Positions 49,213 through 60,147 of a stretch of 64,000 bases of DNA are shown here, piece by piece. This DNA comes from Brachynemurus nebulosus. Its lineage: Eukaryota; Arthropoda; Insecta; Neuroptera; Myrmeleontidae. Location: the NCBI GenBank assembly GCA_035578155.1, contig JAPWDM010000016.1, forward strand, positions 13,398,608-13,462,607, given 5' to 3'. Numbering within the stretch: the first letter of the stretch is position 1; each line of letters begins with the position of its first letter. The translations under genes were made by a program, and so were the position numbers. Under the pieces are notes generated by a model that saw only the letters and a program-made list of their open reading frames with translations, was not told where the DNA came from and did not search any database.

Positions 49213-50995
49213 ATGATGAAAGAAGTACCTTCTTGTCTACTTTGTGGAAGTAGTGATGGAAAGCTGGTAGTTGTCAAACAGCGCGCGATTGAATCTCTGA
49301 TAACATCTAGCAGAAACAGAAAAGACAACAGATTCAAAACATTTCAGAAACTTTCTGAAGCATACGTCCACGACAGTTGTCGAGCATCATACACCAAACC
49401 CAGTTCAATTGCTGCGGCTGCAAAAGATAAGACCACAAGAATGTTTGATGGTAAAAAGTTTAGAAAAGAAGCACTTTACTTTGATTTTGAGAAGTTTTGT
49501 TTTTTTTTTTGCGGTGAAGCTTGTAACAGGAACAGTGATTTTCGTACCATTAAAAAGAATGAAGCAAAACAAAAGATTTTATATGCTTTGTGAGAAAGGG
49601 GTGTGTCTGATGTGTTTCATAAAACTTTGCGTGCTCGAATGGATAGTATAAAAGATTCAGATGAAATTCCGGCTTGTTATCATAATAGGTGCATGACAGT
49701 TTTTTATAGAGGTTCTACTACTTCGAGCCCGGGCCGTCCTACCAGTAGAACTACAACAAATTTCATAAATCATTGTATTGATTGTATTGAAAGAAATCCA
49801 GATGAATGCCAATTTTCCCTCAATGATATGAAAGAAACATTTAAAGGTGAAATCCCAACATTCGGTACGGTACAAAACAAACTTAATGTGCACTTTCAGG
49901 GCGATTTCGTTTTTACTTCGATAAAAGGTGATGTGGCCATCACATTTAAAAAACATGCTGGGAAAGAATTGAATAAAATGTGGTATGAATCGCGATCGCA
50001 AAACATAGATGATGAAAAAATGAGAATTGTTGCAATGGCTTCTAAAATAATTTCCGAAGACATTTGGTCACAAATTTATGATAAAAAAAATTATAAAGTG
50101 TTTAATGCAGAAGAAGAAAGTAAGTGTGACGGTGTTCCTGCTACGTTGCTTAAATTTTTAAATATTATCATAAAGACACACAAAAAGAGTGAAGAAAACA
50201 AAAAGTGGAGCAGAAGAGTAACAACGATAGCCCATTGTTTGATTTCATCTGCAAGGCCACGATCTTTTTTATCTCCTATTTCATTAGGCTTATCGGTAAT
50301 GTTGCATAAGAAACACGGATCAAGAGATACGATTGATGTATTAGCTTACCTAGGATTGTGTTCTTCATATAATGAAACTTTACTGTTTGAGGCTTCGATA
50401 ACAAATGACCCCGACAATCACACTTTTAACGAAGATACTTATATTCAATATGTATTCGACAACGCCGATCACGACACATGTACCATAGACGGAAAAAATA
50501 CATTTCGTGCAATGGGGGGAATCATGATCGCGACCCCAGCATCTACGGTTACTACAAAAAAAACAATCCCACGATTAGAAAAAATTCCAACGTCAGTGGA
50601 GATCGATAGTCATGGCTTTATCGAACTAAAAACTTTTGAAAAGAAACAATCGGAGGGTTTGAAAGGCGTCATTATTGAAAAAATTTTTTCAAATACAGAC
50701 CAAAAATCAGTCTGTACAAATACCTACCAATATCAAGACCAAAGGATGGCACGGTTTCATGGAGGAAATTTACGTTAATGGTCGCTATGAAACCTCGAAA
50801 ATTATTCCCTTGCCTTTCGTAAACAATCCTCTGAGTAACTATAACACTATATACACTGTCCTATTGAAAGCTGCGGATGATAACAGGCAAAGCCACCACA
50901 AACCACTTGCTTTGTTACTTACGATCAGCCGCTTTACTTAAAAGCTCGTGAGATTTTAGCTTGCAAAAAAGATAAAGATGTCAATTTGTTGTCAG
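49213..50995 (+). pseudogene. Copy B of the nuclease/CXC family, N-terminal and middle part
   Basis: From the ATG at 49213: SCLLCGSSDGKLVVVKQRAI, YVHDSCRASYT, FCFFFCGEAC and ACYHNRCMTVFYR align with the Cys/His positions of copy A, followed by DECQFSLNDMKETFKGEIP and RIVAMASKIISEDIWSQIYD. It then keeps the middle block missing from copy A (HCLISSARPRSFLSPISLGL, DNADHDTCTIDGKNTFRAM). One in-frame TGA (49591-49593) and a shift near 50750 break it. The last part (SNYNTIYTVLLKAADDN, TYDQPLYLKAREILACKK) runs to 50995, where the gypsy element is inserted, and resumes at 56369. The nuclease and CXC domains are absent from this copy. Function unknown. Confidence 0.75.
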
Positions 50996-51253
50996 TGTGA
51001 CGGATATTATGGTACGGGGGCTGACATCTGGCGGTCAAATTTTGAATTAATGAACTAAAATTGAGATGGGGTTTGATATCGGCTATGATAATTAGCGACA
51101 TCTGTTTGTATAAAATATGAACAACCTAGCGTTGTAAAGTTTAACTATTATCTTCTATATGAATTTATAATATTATATCATTTTTGGTTTCCCCTTTTTT
51201 GATGTTTAATATGTATTGAAAAATAGTTGAGCGGTGGGGAGAAATGGCGAATT
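50996..51253 (+). repeat. Truncated 5' LTR
   Basis: Matches the first 258 bp of the 3' LTR with a handful of differences (for example GAGATGGGG / CAGATGGGG, CCTAGCG / CCTAACG). The match ends at GGCGAATT, where integrase sequence begins. Confidence 0.9.
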
Positions 51254-51260
51254 AAGTCAT

Positions 51261-52066
51261 GTATTTGCTGATTTGTGAGGTCCTCTTCCTCGCGGTAAAT
51301 TTGGGTTTAATATGATTCTAGCTCTTAAAGATAATTTTACGAAGTACCTTAAATTATACCCCCTTAAGGGAGCTTCTTCTAAACAATGCGTAAAAAAGGT
51401 ACTTAGAAACTTTATACCGGAAGTTGGGAGGATGGAAACTTTAATTACGGACCATGGAACTAACAGTTTACATCAAATGCCTGGCAACAACCCTTAAGAG
51501 ACGCTGGTATTCGTGTTTCCACGGTTAGTGTATATAATCCACGAGCAAATACTGAAGAACGTGTTAACCGCGAAATTAACAGGCTTTTCTGTACCTACTG
51601 TCATAAAAAACATTCTTCATGACCCGAATATCTGTCTTTCGTCGAGAATTGCCTTAATAATACACCTTACGAGAGTACCGGTTTTACACCTTACGAACTC
51701 ATGTTCAACAAAAAACCTGATTCTTTGGTTGATAAAACAATTCAATTCCCAGTATCTGATGATTTATCCCTGGAGGAGAAAATTAATTTAGCCCGTGAAC
51801 GTACTCTTAAAATGGCTAATATTAGAAAATTACGCCATGATAAACACTCTACTAAAACATATTCAGTAGGTGATCTGGTGTTACTAAAAACCCATCCTCG
51901 GTCATCAGCTAAGTTAAAAAAGGTTAAGAAATTTTCCTTTCTTTATGAAGGACAATTCGTTGTCGCTTCTGTGAAGGCTTCGAATGCTTACACATTAATT
52001 TATCCAAATTCTGGTTTACCTAAAGGAATTTTCAATGCAATACGTTTGAAGAAATTTAACAATTAA
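51261..52066 (+). pseudogene. Ty3/gypsy integrase fragment
   Basis: Retroelement integrase core and C-terminus. GPLPRGKFGFNMILALKDNF follows FADL, whose Asp is the likely first catalytic residue; TLITDHGTN carries the second; YNPRANTEERVNREINR the Glu region; and YEGQFVVASVKASNAYTL with FNAIRLKKFNN the chromodomain-less C-terminal GPY/F-like module. A TGA follows FADL, frames shift near 51475 and 51660, and the zinc-binding N-terminus was lost in the deletion that joins it to the LTR. The last ORF (51701-52066) is still clean. Confidence 0.82.
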
Positions 52067-52434
52067 TTTTAAAATTGTCCTAGTACAAATTTTTAATATT
52101 CATCATTTAGCATTTAAATGATTGCAACCATTTTGACTTTACAATATAAAAAAACTGGCTTTATCAAAGAAAATTTTTTGATATATTTTTAAATGTTTTT
52201 TCTTTTCGGCTTAAAATATTGTTTTTATTATATTTATAAATAATTTAATTAAAAAAGAAAGAAAAGAAAAAACAACTTCTATTCAATTAAAATGTTGTAT
52301 GTATGCGTGTTTTCGATATGTGTGTATATTTTTGTAAATATTTTGATGTTTCACATAGAATGATAAAGAAACGGAAAACATGTATGTACTTGTATTGTAT
52401 CTACTTCAGCTCAAAACAAAAATATTATGTATTA
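52067..52434. other. Non-coding 3' part of the gypsy element
   Basis: AT-rich sequence between integrase and the nested hAT-type MITE. No ORF. Confidence 0.5.
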
Positions 52435-53469
52435 CAGTGGCGCCATATGTAGTATTTTCATTACTACCGTAGTAATATTTGACCGCCAAATTCAAGTTGT
52501 AGTAATGACGTAGTATTGTAGTATTTTAGTAATAATTTAGTATTTTAGTAGTATTTTTTAAAAAAAGTAGTATTTTAGTAGTATTTTTTAAAAAAAATAT
52601 AGTATTTTAGCGGTATTTTTTCGAATATATTTAAAAATTTACACATTTACGATTTATGATTCTGGATATTTTTATTTTATTTGCAGAGGAGTTAATCTTA
52701 AAGTAGCTGTGGAAGTATTGTAAAAAATAAAAATGTCAAATAATTACCGGAATACGAAAAATTCCTTAATTTTTAAAAAATTTGGAAATATTAGAAAATA
52801 TTTCTTAATAAGGTTAGATAAGCTCACAATAAAAAGAAAAAAACAATAGTAATCATTTTTATAATTTATTTCCCTTTTTTTGAAAGTCGTTAATTGTTAC
52901 AAAATTTATCAAAAATAAAAATACAAAAAAGAATAACTTGACATATATGATTATGGAGATTATATATGATATTGAAAAACATGGCATTTAGAATAAATGG
53001 TTTTTTGTCAAGTACCGTATCAATAGATTTTTATAAATCTTCCTATTACACATATCATTTTTTTGTGGATACAAAATCATTACGAGTGTTTTGTAAATTT
53101 TGTTTTGTAATTTTTAATCGAATTTAGAGATAGCCTTATTTCTTTGAAACTGTCGAAATGATTGTTTATTGATTAAAAATACGTCGAATTTAAGTTTTAT
53201 AATTAACAAAAATATTATTAAAAGTATTCTAAATACTATTTGAAAATCCACAAATAATCGAAAAGTCTACAGATGTCGTTAAATCTTCCTTTTTTCTAAA
53301 TATCATATTTTACCGCCAGAATTTGTCAGATTCTACCTCTGATATTCAAAGACTCCAGCGCCGCCAGTGTAGTAATAAGGTAGTATTTTTTGTTATGGGA
53401 GTAGTAAGTAAATAGTATTTTTCTACCATCTTCTGTAGTAATATGTCGATTTAAAATCTGGCGACACTG
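52435..53469. mobile_element. Non-autonomous hAT-type element with 8-bp target duplication
   Basis: Ends CAGTGGCGCCA and, inverted, CAGTGTCGCCA (one mismatch in 11). The 8-bp direct repeat ATGTATTA flanks it at 52427-52434 and 53470-53477. CAGTG-type ends with an 8-bp duplication are diagnostic of hAT. Inside are TAGTATTTTAGTA iterations and no transposase. Inserted in the gypsy element. Confidence 0.9.
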
Positions 53470-55660
53470 ATGTATTATGTATTTCGTATTAAAACTGCAG
53501 TATGTACCTTTGTATACGGGCTACGTTACATTTTTCACTTATAACTGTAATAACTTTATAATTACTCTAGCCTTTTTCTTTCAATTACCTTGATAATGTA
53601 TTTGCATTACGAATATGTTGCACTTTTCATTTATAACGATAATGGCTTGTAATTACTATAGCCTTTTGAAAATTTTTTAGTATGATGTTTCGACTTTCAA
53701 ACGTTTGTTTTACGTTTATTTTGTGGAGTTTTCGGTACTGCTTCCTTAGTTGACGGCGCTATGGAGCTTTGACCGAACTCGTGGTATAAAAACTTGAAAT
53801 TTTTATGAATTTTTGCTTATCTGGATTTTGGGTGGCACATGATTTAATCCACTTTTCGAACCTTTTCTACAGACCCTTCAGGCTGGAGAAAAACATGCGC
53901 TTACCTGATGTAACAAACTTTTGCAATTTTATGGGGGGTTATTATTTAGTAGTTTCAGTTTTCAACCTTTGCGGATCTGTCGTTATTTTAGCCAAGATCC
54001 AACAAGATCCAACCGGCTAAATTTCATTGGGATATTTTTTTGGGGTTTTTAACGGTTCTTGTAACCAGTGTACGTCGTGAAAACGAGATACGTCACTTCG
54101 TATAAAATTTTTGTATTATCCCTATTTTGTAAAGTCATTTTCACGTTTTCGTGAATAAGTTATTTTTTGTTTTGTCGTTTTTATTTTTGTTTTTGTCCTG
54201 TAATACATATAGGTAATAGGACATCAATTGCCTTATCAAATTGTCATTTTCGTTGATTCATGAACTATTTAGTTTAGAATTCTCTTATTTTATTTCCTAA
54301 GTTTCGAATAGAAAGAAGGTAAACTTTGGAACATGCTGTATTTTCTTTCTGTTTGAATTTTTGTTTCATACATAGAATAACCATTTTGTATATATATTTT
54401 TTATCAACTATATTTTACAACTAAAAACAGATCAATTATTTCTCGAATGTATATGAGAATTTTTTATTCTGAAAAATAAAAAAGGGAGTTATTGATACAC
54501 TTACTTATTGCAAGAAGTAATTTTAATTTCTTTTCAATGTATTAACTAATTTACTGAATCATATTTAAAATAATAAAAAAGAATAATACAAGGTTTGTTG
54601 TATATAGTCGTTAATTTTTGGAATTTTTCTAAGACATATTTATTCCTAACGATTTTACAGTAAATTCATGTTTAATATTTTTGGTTTGAAAACGCATTAT
54701 GTACTCTCAAAGTCAATACTTTTATTACCTTCATAAAAATAAAAGAGAAGAAAAGAAAAATAGTTTAATTGGCCTGAGAAAGTTAATTCATTGGGGTATG
54801 TTGTTTTTCAATTTTTAAATGTCAGCTTCCCAAGACATTCAATGTACAAATAGTTAGCCGACACGTGCATGGCAAGCTTAAACCATGTCGTATTACTTGA
54901 CAGTGTGTTTTTTAACCGTTGGTATATAGCTGATGTTACAGTATAGTTTCTCATATAGGTTTTGTGTATTATATACCTATGCTCTATACCTTTAGTAAAA
55001 CTTTGTATATGTTCTATTTTATTTAATCTTCCAAACAAAATAATAATTTTAAGAACTATGTAAGTATTTTTCTTGGAAATTTATTCCCTTTTAATGTAAC
55101 AATGATATTTTTATCATTTAATGTTGGGAATTTTTTTTTTAAATTAAAAGAAAGATTGATGTTTTATTTTTGGACTTTCAAATTTTTCTAATTTTTTCTC
55201 ATCTTTGGAGTGATTTTTTTTTTTTTTTTTTTGATAGAGATTTGTTAAGCAATTAGATTAAATATAAAATAAAAATTGATAATACTCTATTCATTTCCTT
55301 TTAAAGTAAATTTATAACAAAATCAAACAAGATAATTAAGAAAAATATAGAATTATTTCATTATGTAGTATGTATTTTTTAAGTTTTAATAATTGTTCTT
55401 AAATTTGTTGTTTTATAGGCTGCAATTTTATTTGAATTTTGAATTTTGTTTTTTTTTTTTTATGTTGAAAACCTTCTTTTATTATATATTATAAATTTTG
55501 TATTTAACCATTTCCGAACAGTTCGCCATCTTTTTGCATTGTATTCGAGTTTTTCTTTTTCCACGGTATATGTTGCTGAACTTTTTCCGTACTGTTTTTG
55601 GTTTCGAAAAAGTTTTTAAAATGCTTGCAGCATTTTTAAAACTTATTTCATCGGGGGGTA
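53470..55660. other. Long AT-rich 3' region of the gypsy element; no gene seen
   Basis: About 2.2 kb with no convincing env or other gene. Poly-T runs occur near 55212-55232 and 55448-55460. Either this is unusual non-coding 3' sequence of the element or it holds eroded coding DNA I cannot read. A minus-strand ORF at 55482-55766 crosses the LTR boundary and is considered spurious. Confidence 0.4.
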
Positions 55661-56364
55661 TGTGACGGATATTATGGTACGGGGGCTGACATCTGGCGGT
55701 CAAATTTTGAATTAATGAACTAAAATTCAGATGGGGTTTGATATCGGCTATGATAATTAGCGACATCTGTTTGTATAAAATATGAACAACCTAACGTTGT
55801 AAAGTTTAACTATTATCTTCTATATGAATTTATAATTTTATATCATTTTGGGTTTCCCCTTTTTTGATGTTTAATATGTATTGAGAAATAGTTGAGCGGT
55901 GGGGAGAAATGGCGAATTGTTCATAGATGTGGAAAAGGGATGATCAGGGAGAGACAAGATTTGGACTTGTTTGAAATAGGTCGTAATTGATTGTTGCGCT
56001 AAGTCCAATAAAAAATATAATTATTTTTATTAAGGCATTGTTAAGTTAATAAAATGTAAAAACAGTTCGGAAATGTTTATTTAAACATAACATTATATTT
56101 ATAATTTATTTATTTTAAAATAATTATTGAACTTTTGTTTGAAATAATGTAAACCATTATTATAGAATTTTATTTAAAAAGAAATTTTTTTTAATAAAGT
56201 GATTTCGCAAAACACAACGGAGAGTAATTCTTCGACAGAACCTTAACTTTGGATATTTTTAGGCATCCGATTAGCGTTAAATCTGCGTGGTACAATAAGC
56301 AACAGCATTTGGGCGCGAATTTTAAGTATTTTTAAATATAAGCTAAACCGCCACAACTGTTACA
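55661..56364 (+). repeat. 3' LTR, complete
   Basis: 704 bp, starts TGTGACGGATATTATGG and ends ACAACTGTTACA, followed by the TCAG target copy. Positions 1-258 match the 5' LTR remnant; an AATAAA-like AATAAAAAATAT occurs at about 56007. Confidence 0.88.
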
Positions 56365-56658
56365 TCAGCGATAAAGGTTAGACTTGGTGGATTTCATACA
56401 TTAATGTCCTTTTTGGAAGCAATTGGATTTATTATGGACGGAAGCGGCCTAAAGGAGGCACTCTGTACTATCTACACAGAAAAATCTGTCGAAAAGCTAC
56501 TTACTGGACGTGCTTAAAGCAGAGCTGTTAGAGGCCATTTTTTAGTACACCAAGTTTTATCGAACATTGCATTAGAATCATTGAAATTAAGCGAAAAGTA
56601 CAAATTTAAAATGTCGGGGGAGAGTCAAAAGACGACTTTAATAAAAACTGAGATGTAA
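56365..56658 (+). pseudogene. Copy B of the nuclease/CXC family, continuation after the gypsy insertion
   Basis: Resumes the copy B frame: AIKVRLGGFHTLMSFLEAIG, FIMDGSGLKEALCTIYTEKS, KLLTGRA, a TAA (about 56515), then SRAVRGHFLVHQVLSNIALE to a TAA at 56656-56658. The nuclease-like and CXC parts that should follow are replaced by the Jockey-like LINE on the other strand. Confidence 0.75.
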
Positions 56659-56663
56659 AGCCC

Positions 56664-59600
56664 CTACAGTCTCTGAAGAAGATGCGAATTTCGGAGAAAT
56701 TCAAGCATCTTTCTTTCAGAGGCAGCATCATAAGCAAGTGCTTCGGCTACACTATCTGGGAGCTGTAACCCCTGGCGCAATGGCTCAAGGGCTACACATT
56801 CCTCAACTATATGCCTCATGGTCAGCGCCGTCCCGCAGGCGGCGCACCTTGGCTGATCCTCACCGGCGAGAAGATGGCGATGTGTTAACGCCGTGTGGCC
56901 CAAGCGTCGCCGGCTCAGATTTACAGGTGCCGGAGTTCTTCGGACCTCAGGTTTCACCTGTCTGAGCTTCGCCGTGAGGTTGTTACACTCACGTTGCCAT
57001 TTCTGATTGATCGCGGATCGTATGCTTACTCTCAGATCCTCTGGGCGTATGGCAGTGCCCTGTGGCTCACCGACTTCGGCTGCATGACGTGCTGCCTGGT
57101 CGGCGAGTTCATTGCCCGGTATCCCCACATGTCCGGGAATCCAGAAGAAGGTAATAGACTTCTGGCGGAGCATGTAGAGATACGTCAAGATGTTCTGCAC
57201 CAGTGGATCGATGGTATGAGAGTGGCAGAGCGCTTGCAACGCGCTCAACGAGTCGGAACAAATGAGGAATGCGCTGTCTTCGGATGTTTGACAGAATCGC
57301 AGGGCTAAATAGCAAATAATTCTGCAGTATACACAGTGGCCTGGGGAGGAAGTGACCAAGCGTGAGGATCGTCACGAATGACGATGGCACTTCCAACGCC
57401 CGAAGCTGTTTTGGAACCATCTGTGTATATGCAGAAAGAGTTAAGTTCGCTAATGATCTCATAAAAGCGGGATCGATATTCGAATGAACTGGTCTCCTCC
57501 TTGTTGAGACCAGTGAGGTCGAAGGGACACCTTACGTTAGGGATCAGCCAAGGAGGTACTTTCATAGGACGTTTGGGAAGTACCTTGGCGAACTGTAGGT
57601 GCAGACTCTCTAATAACTCCTGCGTTCGAACGGCCACTGGTCGAATTATGGTGGGACGTCGACCATAGAGCCCCTGTAAACGATATCTGAATAGAGTCGG
57701 GTGATTAATATGCGTAGGTGTTGCATATACCCCCGCTGCATAATTGAGCAAGAGACGCTCACGTCTCCGTCGCAGCGGAGGCAGACCCGACTCTACGCAA
57801 TGGCTCATAGAAGGACTCGTTCGAAATGCTCCCGTAGCCAGTCGTATGCCTGTATGGTGAACAGAATCTAGGAGTAGAAGCGCAGACGCCCGGGCGGAGG
57901 AGTAAGCAATGCTGCCGTAATCAATCCTAGTCAGAAATAGCGATTGATACAGGCGAAGCAACGACTCCCGGCCCGTACCCCACGATGCATCAGCCAAGCA
58001 CTTAAGCATGTTTATTGTCCTGCGACAACTCGCAGCTAAGGCCTGGAGGTGTGGGCGCCACGTAAGTTGTTTATCAAATATAAGTCCTAGAAACCTGACG
58101 CTATCGACACACTGAAGGTTGGATCCTTCCAATGTGAGAACAGGATCCCTTGCGCTTTCTGCAGAAGTGAACCACCGATGTTTTTTGTGGTGAGAAACGA
58201 AAACCAAGAGCTTTTGCAGATGTCACCACTTCGTTGATGCCTTGTTGCAGCCGTTGTTGAATATCCTTGATGGAATCGGCTGCATAGAAGATTGTGAGGT
58301 CATCAACGTACAAGCAACGACGAATTGGGGCTGAAGCTACAAGATGACTGACTGCGATGGAAAACAAGGTGACACTAATGGTGGAGCCTTGAGGAACACT
58401 ACTCTCCTGAGAGTGGGCCTCAGACTCAGTGTCACCTACCCGGACACGAAACGTACGGTCAGTCAGAAAACTTTTTACGAACTGAGGGAGGTTACCTCTT
58501 AAACTTCAGTCGTGCAGCTTCTTGAGAATGCCATACCTCCAGGTCATATCATAAGCTTTCTCCAAATCGAAGAACACAGCCACAAGGTGTTTTCGTTGGA
58601 GAAAAGCGTCTTGAATGGCATTCTCGAGGCGAACAAGATGGTCCGTAGTCGAATGGTATCGGCGGAACCCACATTGATGTTTAGGTATAAGGTTGCGGGA
58701 TTCGAGCCACCAGACGAGACTGTTGTTCACCATTTTTTCCAATACCTTGCTGAAACAGCAAGTCAAGGATATTGGACGGTAGCTAGTTAGTTGCGATGAA
58801 TCTTTACCCTCTTTCAGCAGCGGAATGATGGTAGCTTCCCGCCACTGCGAAGGCTAAAAGCCTTGCTAAAAATTTCGTTGTAAAGATCCAGTAAACTACA
58901 CTTACCAGGATAAGGTAGGTTCCGGATTATGGCGTAGGGGATCTCATCAGGTCCAGGGGAGGTGTCCCCAGATCCCCGAAGCGCCTCCAGTAATTCTTGC
59001 ATAGAAAACGGTTGGTTATACTGGAGGGATTCATCTGAGAAAAAATCAAGATCGTTTTGTTCGTGTTCGATCTTGATCCGCAGGAAGTCCGGGTCATAAT
59101 TCTGGGAGCCACTGACGCGCTCAAGGTGCTTAGCTAAGCAATTAGCTATTTCTGCGCGTTCAGTGATGTCCCGACCGTCGACGATGAGAAGTGAGGGCAT
59201 TGGTGAACGGGAGGATTTCCCAGTAATGGCCCATACCTCCGATGTTGTAGTGGAGGTATTAATGGCCGAAACACATTGCTGCCATGATAGCCTCTTTTGC
59301 TCTTTGATGGTTCTCTTACAGCGTGCTTGCGCACGCTTGTAGGCTATCACATTTTCCTGCATGGGGCGACGTCTGAGTTCGTTGTACGCCCGCTTTTTCT
59401 CGGCAACTGCTACTCTTACGACTTCATTCCACCATGGTAAGCGACGTTTAAATGGAAGCCAGCTCGGGTGTACGGAATGAATCGACGTACATGTCCCAGT
59501 CAGCTTGACGAAGACGCCATCTCGGCGAAGACGAATGTGGAGTCATCGGCATGGTACTATTCAAAATAATGGGTATATGGTCGCTACCGTATGAGTCTGA

Positions 59601-60147
59601 CGCCAGCGCCCACTCATAACGGTGCGCCATGGCCGGTGAGCCGAGTGATAAGTCGATAGCCGACAACTCACCGGTTCTTGCATTAATAATAGTACCTTCA
59701 CCGGAATTCAACAAGACCGTTTCAGACTCATCTAGAAAACGTTCGATGAGTATTCCACGGGCGTCTCTTGTGCTACAGCCCCACATAGGGCTGTGAGCAT
59801 TTAAAATCTCCTAGTAACAAAAATGGACGTGGTAACTGTAAGGTAAGCTCGGTCAGGGTTTCGATGTTCCAGTCGAAATCTGGTAAATAGACCGAGCATA
59901 CTGTGAACTGTGGCGGTTTTAATATTTGTATTGCAATAGCTTGTAGGGGGGTGTTTAATGGATGGTCCTGGAATGGGACGCCATCTTTAATGATGATGGC
60001 AACACCCCCCCTCGCCCGGATGTCTGGCTGTACATTGTGCCGGCGGATGTGGTAGTTACTTATTGAAAATTGTTCCGCCGGCTTTAAGTGTGTTTCTTGT
60101 AAGCACACGCACATGGGCGTGTTCTCAGCCAGAAGCACACATATTCG
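56664..60147 (-). mobile_element. Jockey-like LINE, downstream copy (B), 5'-truncated
   Basis: The minus-strand ORF2 is missing its first ~25 residues and is fused to the end of copy A at about 60147. It contains, in order, endonuclease, RT and RNase H pieces and ends with a TAG at 56664-56666, almost directly against copy B of the nuclease/CXC family with no poly-A visible. Clearly GC-richer than the surroundings. Confidence 0.85.
56664..60147 (-). pseudogene. Jockey-like ORF2 (endonuclease/RT/RNase H), copy B
   Basis: LINE polyprotein for target-primed reverse transcription. From 60147 down: VCLQETHLKPAEQF (endonuclease Glu), VYLPDFD, GDFKCSQP where copy A has GDFNVHSP, AIDLSLGSPAMAHRYE and YGSDHIPI; then TSPGPDEIPYAIIRNLPY, FFDLEKAYDMTWRYGILKKL (motif A), YVDDLTIFYAADS (catalytic box, about 58300), the thumb, and RNase H with IYTDGSKTASG, TVYTAELFAI, CSDSLSALQAL and IPGHVGIPGNELADQ (57359-56664). 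At least six frame breaks (about 59773, 59448-59400, 58814, 58506, 58200, 57330) make it inactive. A deletion near 59455 removes the linker between endonuclease and RT. Confidence 0.85.

Larger units (their letters stand above)
50996..56364 (+). mobile_element. Ty3/gypsy-type LTR retrotransposon with internal deletion, TCAG target duplication
   Basis: Flanked by TCAG at 50992-50995 and 56365-56368. The 3' LTR is 55661-56364 (704 bp, TGTGACGG...TGTTACA); the 5' LTR keeps only its first 258 bp (50996-51253) and joins integrase directly. A purine stretch CGGGGGG precedes the 3' LTR, as a polypurine tract would. Gag, protease, RT and RNase H are gone. A hAT-type MITE (52435-53469) is nested inside. 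Removing the element makes the host ORF (copy B) continuous: NLLSAIKVRLGGFHTL. Confidence 0.9.

Noticed and set aside
55482..55766. 94-codon minus-strand ORF
   Set aside because: Crosses the polypurine tract and LTR start of the gypsy element; probably chance.
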